Below, one piece after another: positions 9,455 through 18,470 of a DNA stretch of 64,000 nucleotides; within the stretch, counting starts at the first letter, position 1; each line of letters starts with the position of its first letter. Location of the stretch: the NCBI GenBank assembly GCA_947169265.1, contig CAMVPC010000002.1:1-64000 (forward strand), given 5' to 3'. Source of the DNA: an uncultured Prevotellaceae bacterium. GTDB taxonomy: Bacteria; Bacteroidota; Bacteroidia; Bacteroidales; Muribaculaceae. Under the pieces are notes generated by a model. That model worked only from the letters and a program-made list of their open reading frames with translations, was not told the DNA's origin and did no database searches. The position numbers and the translations under genes are program-made.

Positions 9455-9727
9455 TTATTTCACCTTCATCTCGAGTTCTTTGCCGGCTTTGAACTTCACC
9501 ACTTTCTTGGCGGCGATTTTAATCTTAGCGCCGGTAGCGGGGTTGACGCCCGTGCGAGCAGCCTTCTCGACCACTGCAAAGGTACCAAAGCCAATCAGCG
9601 AAATCTTGTCGCCTTTCTCAAGTGCGCCAGCCACTGCGTTCAGGGCAGCCTCGAGGGCAGCCTTAGCCTGAACCTTAGTTAACTTTGCCTCATTGGCAAT
9701 TGCATTTACGAGTTCCGTTTTGTTCAT
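9455..9727 (-). CDS. hup: DNA-binding protein HU
   Basis: A 90-residue histone-like protein that binds and bends DNA in the nucleoid as a dimer. It matches the HU family in length and in motifs: the N-terminal MNKTELVNAIA helix, the GFGTFAV strand and the R-x-G-x-NPATG arm region, and a basic C-terminal end. It is a single-gene unit with its own strong promoter and terminator. It lies between the acyl-CoA synthetase and the divergent rhomboid genes. Confidence 0.95.
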   Translation of the reverse strand: MNKTELVNAIANEAKLTKVQAKAALEAALNAVAGALEKGDKISLIGFGTFAVVEKAARTGVNPATGAKIKIAAKKVVKFKAGKELEMKVK

Positions 9728-9786
9728 AGTTGTGTTGATTTAATACTTAAAAGTTTAACAATATAGTTATTAAGCAATTATTGGCG

Positions 9787-9819
9787 CAAATATATAAATT
9801 TGGATTATTATGGCAAAAA
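9787..9819 (-). promoter_or_regulatory. HU promoter
   Basis: Minus-strand TATATTTG (9787-9794) with TTTTTG starting the -33 region (9814-9819), 19 bases between. The leader is about 55-60 nt in very AT-rich DNA. Confidence 0.8.
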
Positions 9820-9980
9820 TTTTTTGAGAATTTTTTTATTTTTTCCTTAAAAAAAGGCTTAAAACGTCAAAAATGCTACCCGTTTGCGACATTTTCATTA
9901 ATTTTGCAGGCCTAAACCTCAAGCCTGTTGTCGTGGCACGAAAATTGCGGCAGCAGCGGGAAAAGAACGATATTATTATA

Positions 9981-10733
9981 ATGAGATTAAATGACATTAC
10001 ACGCCGTCTCACTCCGGCAACATTGTGGCTCCTGGTGGCCAATGTGGTGATGTTTGTCGCCACTATACTGCTCAAGCAACTGGGAGTCATCGACTTGCGT
10101 TGGACCTTAGGGGCCCATTACTGGGGCAGCGAGGCTTTTGGGGTGTACCAGCTGTTGACAAGCATGTTTTTGCATGCCGACCTGATGCACCTGTTTTTCA
10201 ATATGTTTGCCTTGTTCACCTTTGGGCCGTGGGTGGAGCGCGCCTTTGGCACCAAGCGCTTTTTGGTGTTCTATTTCGTGTGTGGCTTGGGCGCCGGCCT
10301 GGTGCAGGAGCTCGTGTGGCAGTTCACGTGGCAGAGCATGAGCGTCCCCATCGAGGTGACTGAGGGTGGCGCCACGCGTGTTGTGGATATGGCGGTCACG
10401 CAGGTGCTTGCCGAGCACCCCGATTGGCTCAACGGTATTCTCAACTCGCTGTGCGCCATAGGCGCGAGCGGTGCCATGTTCGGGGTGATGCTGGCCTTTG
10501 CGGTGTGTTTTCCCAACGTGCCGCTCTACCTGTTCTTCATTCCCGTTCCCATCAAGGCGAAGTGGGCCGTGCTGGGCTACGGCGCGCTCGAGTTGGTGTT
10601 TGGGGTAAGCGGAACGTTTAGCGGTGTGGCCCATTTCGCCCACCTTGGCGGTCTGCTCTTTGGGGGGCTGTTGATAATTATATGGTTAAAAACCGGTACA
10701 TTAAAGCGCAATCCTTATTATGGCAATACATAA
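9981..10733 (+). CDS. Rhomboid-family intramembrane serine protease
   Basis: A 250-residue polytopic membrane protein with about six hydrophobic segments. Rhomboid hallmarks are present: the HADLMHLFFN motif near residues 65-74, the catalytic serine in GASG (161-164) and the catalytic histidine in AHLGG (H221). An insertion of about 30 polar residues (about 121-150) lies between the third and fourth segments. The start is set at MRLNDITRR; 36 upstream codons cover the promoter zone (TAATTTTG at 9899-9906). It overlaps the next rhomboid gene by 14 bases, so the two are probably co-translated. Substrates are unknown. Confidence 0.9.
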   Translation: MRLNDITRRLTPATLWLLVANVVMFVATILLKQLGVIDLRWTLGAHYWGSEAFGVYQLLTSMFLHADLMHLFFNMFALFTFGPWVERAFGTKRFLVFYFVCGLGAGLVQELVWQFTWQSMSVPIEVTEGGATRVVDMAVTQVLAEHPDWLNGILNSLCAIGASGAMFGVMLAFAVCFPNVPLYLFFIPVPIKAKWAVLGYGALELVFGVSGTFSGVAHFAHLGGLLFGGLLIIIWLKTGTLKRNPYYGNT

Positions 10734-11658
10734 CACATTCAAGCGACTGTTCGTTCGCGGCTCGTTGCTCACGCGTCTCATCTTGATTAATGTGGCCGTG
10801 TGGTTTGTGGTGAGCCTGGTTCTCGTGGTGTTCTTTTTGATGAAACGCGAGCCCGCCGGGTTCCTCGACTGGCTCATCATGCCCAGCGACCCGGCCCTGC
10901 TGGGGCGCCGGCCGTGGACGGTACTTACTTATATGTTTGTGCACGATGGCATTTGGCACATCTTGTTCAATATGCTGTGGCTCTACTGGATGGGAAAGAT
11001 TTTCGTGGCCTTTTTCCGTCCCAAGCAGCTCGGGGGGCTTTATTTCCTGGGCGGGCTGGGCGGCGCCGCGCTTTTCTTGCTCGCCGCTAACACCCTGCCG
11101 GTGTTTGCCGGCAACGTGCAGTACTTGTTGGGAGCCTCGGCAGCTGTGATGGCCGTGGCCGTGGGTATCGCTACTTACGCGCCCAATTTCGAGATAAGGC
11201 TCCTGTTCTTTGGCGGCGTGAAAATCAAGTGGCTCGCCATCGTCATGGTGGCCATCGACTTGGTGAGCATTATCGGGCAGAATGCCGCCGGCCACATCGC
11301 CCACCTGGGAGGCGCGCTCACCGGTGTGGCCTGGGCTGTGGCTATGCGCTATGGTCACGACCTCACCGCCGGCCCCAATCGTCTGCTCGACTGGATCGTG
11401 TCGCTTTTCAAGCGTCTCAAGCACCGCGAGCCGCGCATGGGCGAGCCAATCAAGGGCGGCGTGAAGGGCGGCGTGAAGGGCGGCGTGAAGGGCGGCGCTT
11501 ACCACTATCAGCCCGATGTGAGCGACCGCGAGTCGCCGTCGCCGACCGATGCCGAGTCGCGCCTCGACGAAATCCTGGGCAAACTCAAGCAAAGCGGCTA
11601 CGACGCACTTAGCGACGAGGAGAAGGAGTTCCTGTTTTCGGCCTCGAGAAAACGCTGA
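10720..11658 (+). CDS. Second rhomboid-family protein with a C-terminal helical domain
   Basis: A 312-residue rhomboid paralogue. The membrane core (about 15-225) has VHDGIWHILFN, a serine in GASAA (S140; the usual second glycine is alanine) and the histidine in AHLGG (H195). The cytoplasmic tail carries four tandem KGGV/KGGA-type units (about 244-260) encoded by a 12-bp DNA repeat. A short acidic C-terminal helix pair (DEILGKLKQSG...SDEEKEFL) follows, as seen in Bacteroidota rhomboids. The serine and histidine are kept, so activity is possible but the substituted GxSG is unusual. It shares 14 bases with the upstream rhomboid and 1 base with the downstream gene. Confidence 0.88.
   Translation: MAIHNTFKRLFVRGSLLTRLILINVAVWFVVSLVLVVFFLMKREPAGFLDWLIMPSDPALLGRRPWTVLTYMFVHDGIWHILFNMLWLYWMGKIFVAFFRPKQLGGLYFLGGLGGAALFLLAANTLPVFAGNVQYLLGASAAVMAVAVGIATYAPNFEIRLLFFGGVKIKWLAIVMVAIDLVSIIGQNAAGHIAHLGGALTGVAWAVAMRYGHDLTAGPNRLLDWIVSLFKRLKHREPRMGEPIKGGVKGGVKGGVKGGAYHYQPDVSDRESPSPTDAESRLDEILGKLKQSGYDALSDEEKEFLFSASRKR
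11449..11496 (+). repeat. 12-bp tandem repeat inside the second rhomboid gene
   Basis: Three exact copies of GTGAAGGGCGGC (11461-11496) preceded by one degenerate copy, ATCAAGGGCGGC. In-frame copy-number change would lengthen or shorten the basic KGG linker without a frameshift. Confidence 0.9.
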
Positions 11659-12800
11659 TGTCGCTCAAGAAAAACATAGCGTGCGTGTTGCGGTGGACGC
11701 TCATCGCGGTCCATTGCCTGCTTGCCGGCCTCCTTGTGGCCTCGGCGTGGGGCGGACTGGTGCACCCCGAGCACGGCTGGGTGTTTCCCATGCTCACCCT
11801 GGGGCTGCCTTTCCTGCTCGCCCTGGCGCTGGTCGATGTGGTGGTGATGGTCCTCTTGCGCCAATGGCGCTGGCTGGTCGTCATGCTTGCGGCGCTCGTG
11901 GTGGCGTGGCCCACGGCGCGCAACATTACGCCGCTCAACGTGGTGAGCTTCAAGCCTAAGGTCGACTCGACCGACAATATGCAGTTCACCATGCTCACCT
12001 ATAACGTGGAGAGCTTCGGGCGTTACGACACCACCAACCACGAGCCTAACGCCTCGATGCGCTATATTCTCGACACCGACGCCGATGTGGTGCTTGTGCA
12101 GGAAGGCTCGCCCGAGCGCGACTACCTCTTGCTCACGCAACTCGAAAAGATGATGGACGAGTTCAACCGCAAGTATCCCTACCACAGCGACGGCAACCGC
12201 GACCTGCTCATCTTCTCGAAGTACCCTTACACCGTGGGGCCCGATGTGGAGGTGAGGCCCGTCGCCTCGTCGGTTAACTATGTGGGCGGGCAGTATCACT
12301 ACTATGCCAAGACCTTCGACGTGGAGCTGCCGCAACGCCGCGTGCGTTTCGTGAACGTGCATCTGCAGTCGACGGGCCTGAACGACATGGACAAGATACG
12401 ATACATCGAGTTGCTGCACGGCCGGTTGCCGCGCAACGATTCGACCACGGCTGTGACCCATTCCGTTTTCGAGAAAATGAGCCTGGCCTTCAAGCAACGT
12501 GCCGTCGAGGCGCGCAACGTGAGGCGTGTGGTCGACGACAGCCGCACCGACGTGATTGTGTGCGGCGACTTCAACGACACGCCCGGCAGCTACACTTACC
12601 GCACCATCAAGGGCGACGACATGACCGATGCCTGGACCGAGTGCGGTCTGGGCCCTCTTCACACGTTCAACAACCACCACATGTACTTCAAGATTGACCA
12701 AGTGCTCTACAAGGGCAATCTTGAGGCCATCGCCATCAGTTGCGACAAGAAGGGCGCCAGCGACCACTACCCGTTGCTCACCACCTTCCGCCTCAAGTGA
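11658..12800 (+). CDS. Membrane-anchored endonuclease/exonuclease/phosphatase family protein
   Basis: A 380-residue protein with three N-terminal membrane segments (about 10-30, 42-66, 72-88) and a catalytic EEP domain (about 108-380). The EEP signature residues are present: YNVE, VLVQEGS (metal-binding acid), VNVHLQS, GDFND and the final SDHYP histidine. The family hydrolyses phosphodiesters or phosphomonoesters, including nucleic acids, inositol phosphates and sphingomyelin. The anchored topology is common in Bacteroidota, and the substrate cannot be read from sequence. It is the last gene of the two-rhomboid cluster (ATG overlaps the preceding TGA). Confidence 0.88.
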   Translation: MSLKKNIACVLRWTLIAVHCLLAGLLVASAWGGLVHPEHGWVFPMLTLGLPFLLALALVDVVVMVLLRQWRWLVVMLAALVVAWPTARNITPLNVVSFKPKVDSTDNMQFTMLTYNVESFGRYDTTNHEPNASMRYILDTDADVVLVQEGSPERDYLLLTQLEKMMDEFNRKYPYHSDGNRDLLIFSKYPYTVGPDVEVRPVASSVNYVGGQYHYYAKTFDVELPQRRVRFVNVHLQSTGLNDMDKIRYIELLHGRLPRNDSTTAVTHSVFEKMSLAFKQRAVEARNVRRVVDDSRTDVIVCGDFNDTPGSYTYRTIKGDDMTDAWTECGLGPLHTFNNHHMYFKIDQVLYKGNLEAIAISCDKKGASDHYPLLTTFRLK

Positions 12801-12838
12801 GACGGGCTCCGCTAATCCACAAAGCGGTAAAAATCAAA

Positions 12839-12882
12839 CTTTCGTCCAAATGTGGGTCGCGTGGACCACATTTGGACGAAAG
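12839..12882. repeat. 17-bp perfect inverted repeat between convergent genes
   Basis: Arms at 12839-12855 and 12866-12882 are perfect complements (CTTTCGTCCAAATGTGG and its complement) with a 10-nt loop. It lies between the 3' ends of the EEP and YitT genes. There is no T run on either side, so a normal intrinsic terminator is doubtful. Confidence 0.7.
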
Positions 12883-12928
12883 GTATGCTTCTCGCTACTG
12901 AGCCGGGAGCGGCTGCCGGGTGAGGTGA

Positions 12929-13870
12929 TTACGCCTGATTAGGAGCCGGTGTGTGCCCGGAATCGGGTGCGGGCCCGTGGGCAGATGCGTGGTCGTGATC
13001 TTTGAGCTTCACTTTTACCTCGTCGAAGCCCTGGCCATAGACACCGCTGATGTTAGTTTGCGAAATGAAGGCTTCGGGGTCAATCGACTTGATGACGCGA
13101 AAGATGTGGGTCTTCTCGAAACGGCGGCACAGCACCATGAGCACCTTCACGTCTTTCTTGCTGTACCACCCCATGCCGGTGAGTACGGTGCAACCGCGGT
13201 GCACCTCGGTGGTGATGGCGTTAGCGATTTCCTCCCAGTGCTTCGAGAGGATGAAGAACTGCACGGCCTGCCGATTGTTGTTGATGACCATGTCAACCAC
13301 AATCGAGAAGATGATGAGGAACACGAGGCCGTAGACGATAGTCTCGACCGAATGGAAGATAAACCACGACGAACCGATGATGCCCAAGTCGCAATAGAGC
13401 ATCATGCGGCCGAACGACACGTTGGTATATTTCGTCACCATCGCCGCGATGATGTCGGTGCCCGCGCTGCTGCCGTTGTTGGTGAACACCGTGCCGATGC
13501 CCACGCCGGCCAGCACCGAACCGATGATGGCGTTCATGAACGGCTGGTTGGGCACCAGCGGCTCGGCAAAGACAGGCTCAAGCACAGCGATGAGAATCGA
13601 GGCCGTGGTGGCCCCGAAGATGGTGCGAATCACAAACTGCTTGCCCAGTGTCTTGAAGGCGATGGCCAGCAAGATGGCATTAATAATATAATAGGTGAGG
13701 GCGATGTTCCAGTGCAGGCCATAGCCAAAGAGGGTGGCCAGACCGGTCACGCCGCCGGTTACAATCTCGTTAGGGATAATGAAAGCCGTGTAGCCAAACA
13801 CATAGATGAGCAGGCCCAGCACAATCATCAAATAGTCTTTGAGGGTCGAGTAAATTTTCTTCTTGTCCAT
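12929..13870 (-). CDS. YitT-family membrane protein (DUF161 with DUF2179)
   Basis: A 313-residue membrane protein with five or six hydrophobic segments in the first 220 residues (for example LMIVLGLLIYVFGYTAFIIP and GVGIGTVFTNNGSSAGTDII). A cytoplasmic DUF2179-type domain follows at about 225-290 (HRGCTVLTGMGWYSKKDVKVL). The tail is histidine- and proline-rich. The ATG at 13870 is chosen; a TTG five codons earlier would overlap the leader. Transport or regulatory function in this family is not established. A second family member is encoded at 60544-61488. Confidence 0.85.
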   Translation of the reverse strand: MDKKKIYSTLKDYLMIVLGLLIYVFGYTAFIIPNEIVTGGVTGLATLFGYGLHWNIALTYYIINAILLAIAFKTLGKQFVIRTIFGATTASILIAVLEPVFAEPLVPNQPFMNAIIGSVLAGVGIGTVFTNNGSSAGTDIIAAMVTKYTNVSFGRMMLYCDLGIIGSSWFIFHSVETIVYGLVFLIIFSIVVDMVINNNRQAVQFFILSKHWEEIANAITTEVHRGCTVLTGMGWYSKKDVKVLMVLCRRFEKTHIFRVIKSIDPEAFISQTNISGVYGQGFDEVKVKLKDHDHASAHGPAPDSGHTPAPNQA

Positions 13871-13889
13871 GATTTTCCTTTTCAAACCG

Positions 13890-13938
13890 CAAAATTACAC
13901 AAACATTTTCATTAGTTGCGCTTTTTTCGCTATTTTTG
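13890..13938. promoter_or_regulatory. Divergent promoter pair for the YitT gene and dgt
   Basis: Minus-strand -7 box TAATTTTG (13890-13897) faces the YitT gene; plus-strand TATTTTTG (13931-13938) faces dgt. The boxes are 33 bases apart in an 84-base intergenic region. Neither has a clear -33 at the usual spacing. Confidence 0.55.
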
Positions 13939-13954
13939 CCCAAAAATTGTGACT

Positions 13955-15280
13955 ATGATGAATTGGGACCAACTCATTTGCGACACGCGCCTGGGGCTTG
14001 AGCACTATCGCGACGATAAGGCCGGCGTGCGCAGCGACTTCGAGCGCGACTACGACCGCCTTGTGTTCTCCTCGCCCTTCCGCCGCTTGCAAAACAAAAC
14101 GCAGGTGTTCCCGTTGCCCGGCAGCATTATCGTCCACAACCGCCTCACCCACAGCCTGGAGGTGTCGTGCGTGGGACGTTCGCTGGCCAACGAGGTGGCC
14201 AAGCTGTTGTGGCCGCGCTACGAGAAGCTACCCTGGGTGGGAAAGCTGCGCGAGGCCGGCGACATTGTGGCGGCCGCTTGCCTGGCCCACGACCTGGGCA
14301 ATCCGCCCTTTGGCCATTCGGGCGAAAAAACCATCGGCGAGTTCTTCGCGCAGGGAAAAGGGCGTTTCTTGCAGGAGCGCCTCACCGCCGAGCAGTGGCA
14401 GGACCTTGTGCACTTCGAGGGTAACGCCAACTCGTTCCGCACCCTCGTGCACCAGTTCAAGGGACGCCGACCGGGGGGCTTCGCCATGACTTATTCCATG
14501 CTGGCCTCGATTGTCAAGTACCCTTACTGCTCGCGCTATGCCGGTGCCAAGGGCAAGTTCGGCTTCTTCACCACTGAGCGCCACCTCTTTGAGAAAATCG
14601 CCGACGCCCTGGGACTGATACGCCTCGACGAAGGCCGCTATTGCCGCCATCCGCTCGTCTATCTCGTGGAGGCTGCCGACGACATTTGCTACCAGGTGAT
14701 GGACATTGAGGACGGTCACAAACTCAAAATCATCAGCACCGACGAGACCATCGACTTGCTGCTGAGTTTCTTTGACGAGCGTGAGCGCGAGCACAAGCAC
14801 GACGTGATGGCACGTGTGGCCGACCCCAACGAGAAAATTGTGTACCTGCGCTCATGTGTCGTGGGCGAACTCGTGCAGCAATGTGCCACCGTCTTTGCCG
14901 ACCGCGAGCGGGAAATTCTCGACGGACAGTTCGATGGCTCACTCATCGGCCACCTGCCCGAGCTTCCCGCGCGGGGCTATAGCCGTTGCAGCGCCCTGGC
15001 GCGCGAGCGCCTGTACCGTGCCGGCTATGTGGTGGATGTGGACCTCGCGGGCATACGCATCATCAATGAGTTGCTCGACAAGCTCATCAACGCCGTGCTC
15101 AACCCGCAACTCAATTTCTCGCAACTGCTGCTCAACAAGTTCCCGCAGCAGTACGATGTGGCGGCTCCCACCCTGTTCGAGAAAATCCAGGCCGTGCTCG
15201 ACCACATCAGCGCCATGACCGATGTCTACGCCCTTGACCTCTACCGGCAGCTCAACGGCATCACCCTGCCTTCAGTGTAA
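13955..15280 (+). CDS. dgt: Deoxyguanosinetriphosphate triphosphohydrolase (dGTPase-like HD protein)
   Basis: A 441-residue HD-domain hydrolase expected to cleave dNTPs, typically dGTP, to the deoxynucleoside and triphosphate. Metal-binding residues are visible as RLTHSLEVS (H66) and the HD pair in CLAHDLGNPPFGHSGE (112-113). The N-terminal SPFRRLQNKTQVFPL is the family signature. The start could be the ATG at 13955 or 13958; upstream extension would cross the promoter. It diverges from the YitT gene and precedes rnr. Confidence 0.92.
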   Translation: MMNWDQLICDTRLGLEHYRDDKAGVRSDFERDYDRLVFSSPFRRLQNKTQVFPLPGSIIVHNRLTHSLEVSCVGRSLANEVAKLLWPRYEKLPWVGKLREAGDIVAAACLAHDLGNPPFGHSGEKTIGEFFAQGKGRFLQERLTAEQWQDLVHFEGNANSFRTLVHQFKGRRPGGFAMTYSMLASIVKYPYCSRYAGAKGKFGFFTTERHLFEKIADALGLIRLDEGRYCRHPLVYLVEAADDICYQVMDIEDGHKLKIISTDETIDLLLSFFDEREREHKHDVMARVADPNEKIVYLRSCVVGELVQQCATVFADREREILDGQFDGSLIGHLPELPARGYSRCSALARERLYRAGYVVDVDLAGIRIINELLDKLINAVLNPQLNFSQLLLNKFPQQYDVAAPTLFEKIQAVLDHISAMTDVYALDLYRQLNGITLPSV

Positions 15281-15309
15281 GCTGTGTGTGCTCTTTTTTT
15301 GTCAAATTA

Positions 15310-15341
15310 TTTGTGATAGTGGGCGATAAGGCTTAACTTTG
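15310..15341 (+). promoter_or_regulatory. rnr promoter
   Basis: TTTG (15310-15313) and TAACTTTG (15334-15341) with 20 bases between. It predicts a leader of about 70 nt containing a strong hairpin. Confidence 0.75.
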
Positions 15342-15359
15342 CGGAAAACTAACGTTTTG

Positions 15360-15391
15360 GGCTATCGGGCGAATGATTTTTCGCGATAGCC
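15360..15391 (+). promoter_or_regulatory. Hairpin in the rnr leader
   Basis: GGCTATCG (15360-15367) pairs with CGATAGCC (15384-15391), and the inner CGAA/TTCG extends the stem. It ends right before an in-frame-independent ATG (15392) of a 15-codon frame that overlaps the rnr start. It could modulate rnr translation or mRNA stability; this is inference. Confidence 0.5.
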
Positions 15392-15416
15392 ATGACAAAG
15401 AAATACATTCAGCAAT

Positions 15417-17813
15417 ATGGCAAGAAAAGACAAATATAGCACGCTGCGGCAAGAGCGCCGCGAGCTGCACGACCGTGTGATAAACCTTTATAACGGCACC
15501 GAGAGTGGCGCGCCGCTCAACTACAAGCAGGTGGCTGCGGCCATCGGCGCCACGTCGCCGCGTCAGCGCGCGCTCATCGTTGAAATTCTCGAGCAGCTGG
15601 CCACCGACGGTTTTCTGCGTCAGGTGGCCCCGGGCCGTTACCGCGCCGCCGGCCGCGCGAGCGCCGTGTCGACGGGCGTGTTTGTGCGTCGCAGCAACGG
15701 CAAGAACAGTGTGGTGCTTGACGATGACGCGAGCGGCGAGGCCATCATGGTTGCCGAGCGCAACTCGATGCACGCGCTCAACGGCGACCGCGTGATGGTG
15801 CACATCGGCGCGGTGCGCGCCGGCATGGAGCCTGAGGCCGAGGTTATCAAGATTGTCGAGCGCAAAGACCAGGTGTTTGTGGGCACGCTCAATGTGCAAA
15901 AGTACTATGCCGTGCTGGCCACCGACAGCAAGTTCCTGGCCACCGACATCTTCATCCCGCTCGACAAGCTGGGTGGTGGCGTCACCGGCGACAAGGCTGT
16001 GGTGCGCATCATCGAGTGGCCCGAGGATGCCAACAGCCCCATCGGCGCCGTGGAGGATATCCTGGGGCGCGCGGGCGAGAACAATGCCGAGATTCACGCC
16101 ATCCTCGCCGAGTTTGGCCTTCCTTATAAGTATCCGGCCAACGTGGAACGTGCCGCGCAACGCATTGAGGCCGGTATCACCGACGAAGAAGTGGCGCGCC
16201 GCCACGACATGCGCCAGGTGACCACGTTCACCATCGACCCGGCCGACGCTAAAGACTATGACGACGCCTTGTCGCTGCGGCAATTGCCCAACGGCCACTG
16301 GGAAGTGGGCGTCCACATCGCCGACGTGACCCACTACGTGACCCCGGGCACTATTATCGACAAGGAGGCATATGCGCGTGCCACCAGCGTCTATCTTGTG
16401 GACCGCACCATCCCCATGCTGCCCGAGAAGTTGTGCAACAACATCTGCTCGCTGCGCCCCCACGAGGATAAACTCACCCACTCGGTTATCGTTGAGCTTG
16501 ACGCCAACGCCAAGGTGAAGCGCTATCGCATTGAGCACACCGTCATCAACAGCGACCGCCGCTTCTCCTACGAAGAGGCTCAGCAAGTTATTGAAACGGG
16601 TACCGGCGACCTGGCCAACGAAATTCTCGTGCTCAACGACCTGGCGCAAAAACTGCGCGCGCGCCGCTTTGAGGACGGCGCTCTCGAGTTCAACCGCGTG
16701 GAGAAAGGTTTCAAGATTGATGAGAAGGGGCGTCCGGTCGAAGTTGTCATCCACGAGTCGAAGGAAGCCAACAAACTCATCGAGGAATTCATGCTCCTTG
16801 CCAACCGCCTCGTGGCTGCGCACATAGGCAACGTGAAGGGCAAGCGCGCGCCCAAGGCTATGGTCTATCGCGTGCACGGCGAGCCCGACGTGGAGAAACT
16901 GGCCAATGTGGCCGAAATCGCCGCCCACTTCGGCATCAAGCTCAAGACCAACGGCTCGATGCGCGAAGTGAATCGCAGCATCAACCAAATGTTGCTCAAA
17001 GCCAAGGGACGACCCGAGGAGGAACTGCTCTCGCTGTTGGCCATCCGCGCCATGGCTAAGGCAACTTATTCGACCGACAATGTGGGGCACTACGGCCTCG
17101 CCTTCGACTTCTACACCCACTTCACGTCGCCCATTCGCCGTTACCCCGACATGATGGTGCATCGCTTGCTCGACCGATATGCCGTGAAGGGCTCGCGCAG
17201 CGTGAACCAGGAGAAACTCGAGGAACAATGCAAGCACACCAGCGCGCAAGAGCAACTGGCCGCCAACGCCGAGCGCGCCTCTATTAAATATAAAGAGGTG
17301 GAATACATGGGTGAGCGCCTCGGCCAGGTGTTCAAGGGCCACATCTCGGGCGTGACCGAGTGGGGACTCTACGTGGAATGTGACGACAACCATTGCGAGG
17401 GCATGGTGCCGGTGCGCGACCTCGACGACGACTTCTATGAGTTCGACGAGAAAAACTATATGATGATAGGGCGACGCAAGAAACGCAAATACCAGCTTGG
17501 CGACCCCGTCACCATCCAGGTGGCCCGCGCCAATCTCGTCACCAAGCAACTCGATTTCGCGCTTGTCGACAAAGACAACCCCGCAGGAAGCCACCGCATC
17601 GACCGCGCCCCCATCACCCAAGAGGGACGTTTCCAGCAGGCCAAGCCCACTAAACAGCAGCAACAGCGCGCGCAATATGAGGGAGGCTCGGCGTCACGAC
17701 GGCAAAAACGCGGGCACCGCGGCAATTCCACACGTCGCGACGCTACTGTCACCGGCGGCCAAAAAGCCACCAAGGGACGAGGCAAGCGCCGCCAGCCGCG
17801 TCGTCGCCGTTAA
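15417..17813 (+). CDS. rnr: Ribonuclease R
   Basis: A 798-residue 3'-to-5' exoribonuclease that degrades structured RNA. An N-terminal winged-helix-like region (about 1-75) is followed by cold-shock domains (about 85-240) and the RNB catalytic domain (about 265-590). The metal-binding cluster is in IDPADAKDYDDALS, near residue 275. An S1 domain spans about 635-720. The C-terminal tail (about 740-798) is rich in K, R and Q, as in RNase R rather than RNase II. The ATG at 15417 gives the family N-terminus. Confidence 0.95.
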   Translation: MARKDKYSTLRQERRELHDRVINLYNGTESGAPLNYKQVAAAIGATSPRQRALIVEILEQLATDGFLRQVAPGRYRAAGRASAVSTGVFVRRSNGKNSVVLDDDASGEAIMVAERNSMHALNGDRVMVHIGAVRAGMEPEAEVIKIVERKDQVFVGTLNVQKYYAVLATDSKFLATDIFIPLDKLGGGVTGDKAVVRIIEWPEDANSPIGAVEDILGRAGENNAEIHAILAEFGLPYKYPANVERAAQRIEAGITDEEVARRHDMRQVTTFTIDPADAKDYDDALSLRQLPNGHWEVGVHIADVTHYVTPGTIIDKEAYARATSVYLVDRTIPMLPEKLCNNICSLRPHEDKLTHSVIVELDANAKVKRYRIEHTVINSDRRFSYEEAQQVIETGTGDLANEILVLNDLAQKLRARRFEDGALEFNRVEKGFKIDEKGRPVEVVIHESKEANKLIEEFMLLANRLVAAHIGNVKGKRAPKAMVYRVHGEPDVEKLANVAEIAAHFGIKLKTNGSMREVNRSINQMLLKAKGRPEEELLSLLAIRAMAKATYSTDNVGHYGLAFDFYTHFTSPIRRYPDMMVHRLLDRYAVKGSRSVNQEKLEEQCKHTSAQEQLAANAERASIKYKEVEYMGERLGQVFKGHISGVTEWGLYVECDDNHCEGMVPVRDLDDDFYEFDEKNYMMIGRRKKRKYQLGDPVTIQVARANLVTKQLDFALVDKDNPAGSHRIDRAPITQEGRFQQAKPTKQQQQRAQYEGGSASRRQKRGHRGNSTRRDATVTGGQKATKGRGKRRQPRRRR

Positions 17814-17892
17814 CCATTATGACCGGTTTGGGTTGAAATGGTGATGAAAAGGGTAGTTTTAGTGTGCCAAAAGCGGCTATTTATAGAAATAA

Positions 17893-17924
17893 TTTGTGTA
17901 AGCGAAAAATATTCACTATATTTG
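17893..17924 (+). promoter_or_regulatory. argR promoter
   Basis: TTTG (17893-17896) and TATATTTG (17917-17924) with 20 bases between, about 60 bases before the argR start. Confidence 0.8.
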
Positions 17925-17987
17925 CATAAAATTACAATAACCCCAAAAATATCCAATATTTATAAATCACTCTATTGCTAACTATTT

Positions 17988-18467
17988 ATGAAAAGAAAAA
18001 GAGACCGATTAATGCTGATTAGGAAACTGATTATGCACAACCATGTCACCAGTCAAGGCGAATTGGTGCAACTGCTTGCTGAGCAAGGTATCAACGTGAC
18101 GCAGGCCACCTTGTCGCGCGACCTCAAGGAACTGCACGTTACAAAGGTGCCGGCACCGTTCGGGTATGTGTATATCGTTCCTCATGACAACGACATCCAG
18201 GACAGTTTGTTGCGCAGTGGACAGCGAAGTATCACCGCGAAGCAAAAGCTGGGTTTCGTTTCGATAGAGTTTTCAGGCAATTTTGCCGTAATCAAGACGC
18301 GCAACGGATATGCCGCGGGCTTGGCCTACGATATTGACATGAGCAACTCGCGCGAGGTGCTCGGCACTATCGCCGGAGCCGACACCGTGTTTGCCATCCT
18401 GCGCGAAGGGGTGACGCAAGAGCGGGCAATCGACTTCTTCTCTCGCTTTGTCCCGGTTGACAATTAG
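17988..18467 (+). CDS. argR: Arginine repressor ArgR
   Basis: A 159-residue arginine-responsive transcription factor. The N-terminal winged helix (about 1-75) contains the recognition sequence QATLSRDLKELHV. The C-terminal hexamerisation and arginine-binding domain includes GTIAGADTVFAILRE. In the family it represses arginine biosynthesis when arginine is bound. Only an unusual argC-like gene and ssb follow (gaps of 3 and 17 bases); the usual argG/argD neighbours are absent. Confidence 0.93.
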   Translation: MKRKRDRLMLIRKLIMHNHVTSQGELVQLLAEQGINVTQATLSRDLKELHVTKVPAPFGYVYIVPHDNDIQDSLLRSGQRSITAKQKLGFVSIEFSGNFAVIKTRNGYAAGLAYDIDMSNSREVLGTIAGADTVFAILREGVTQERAIDFFSRFVPVDN

Positions 18468-18470
18468 CGT

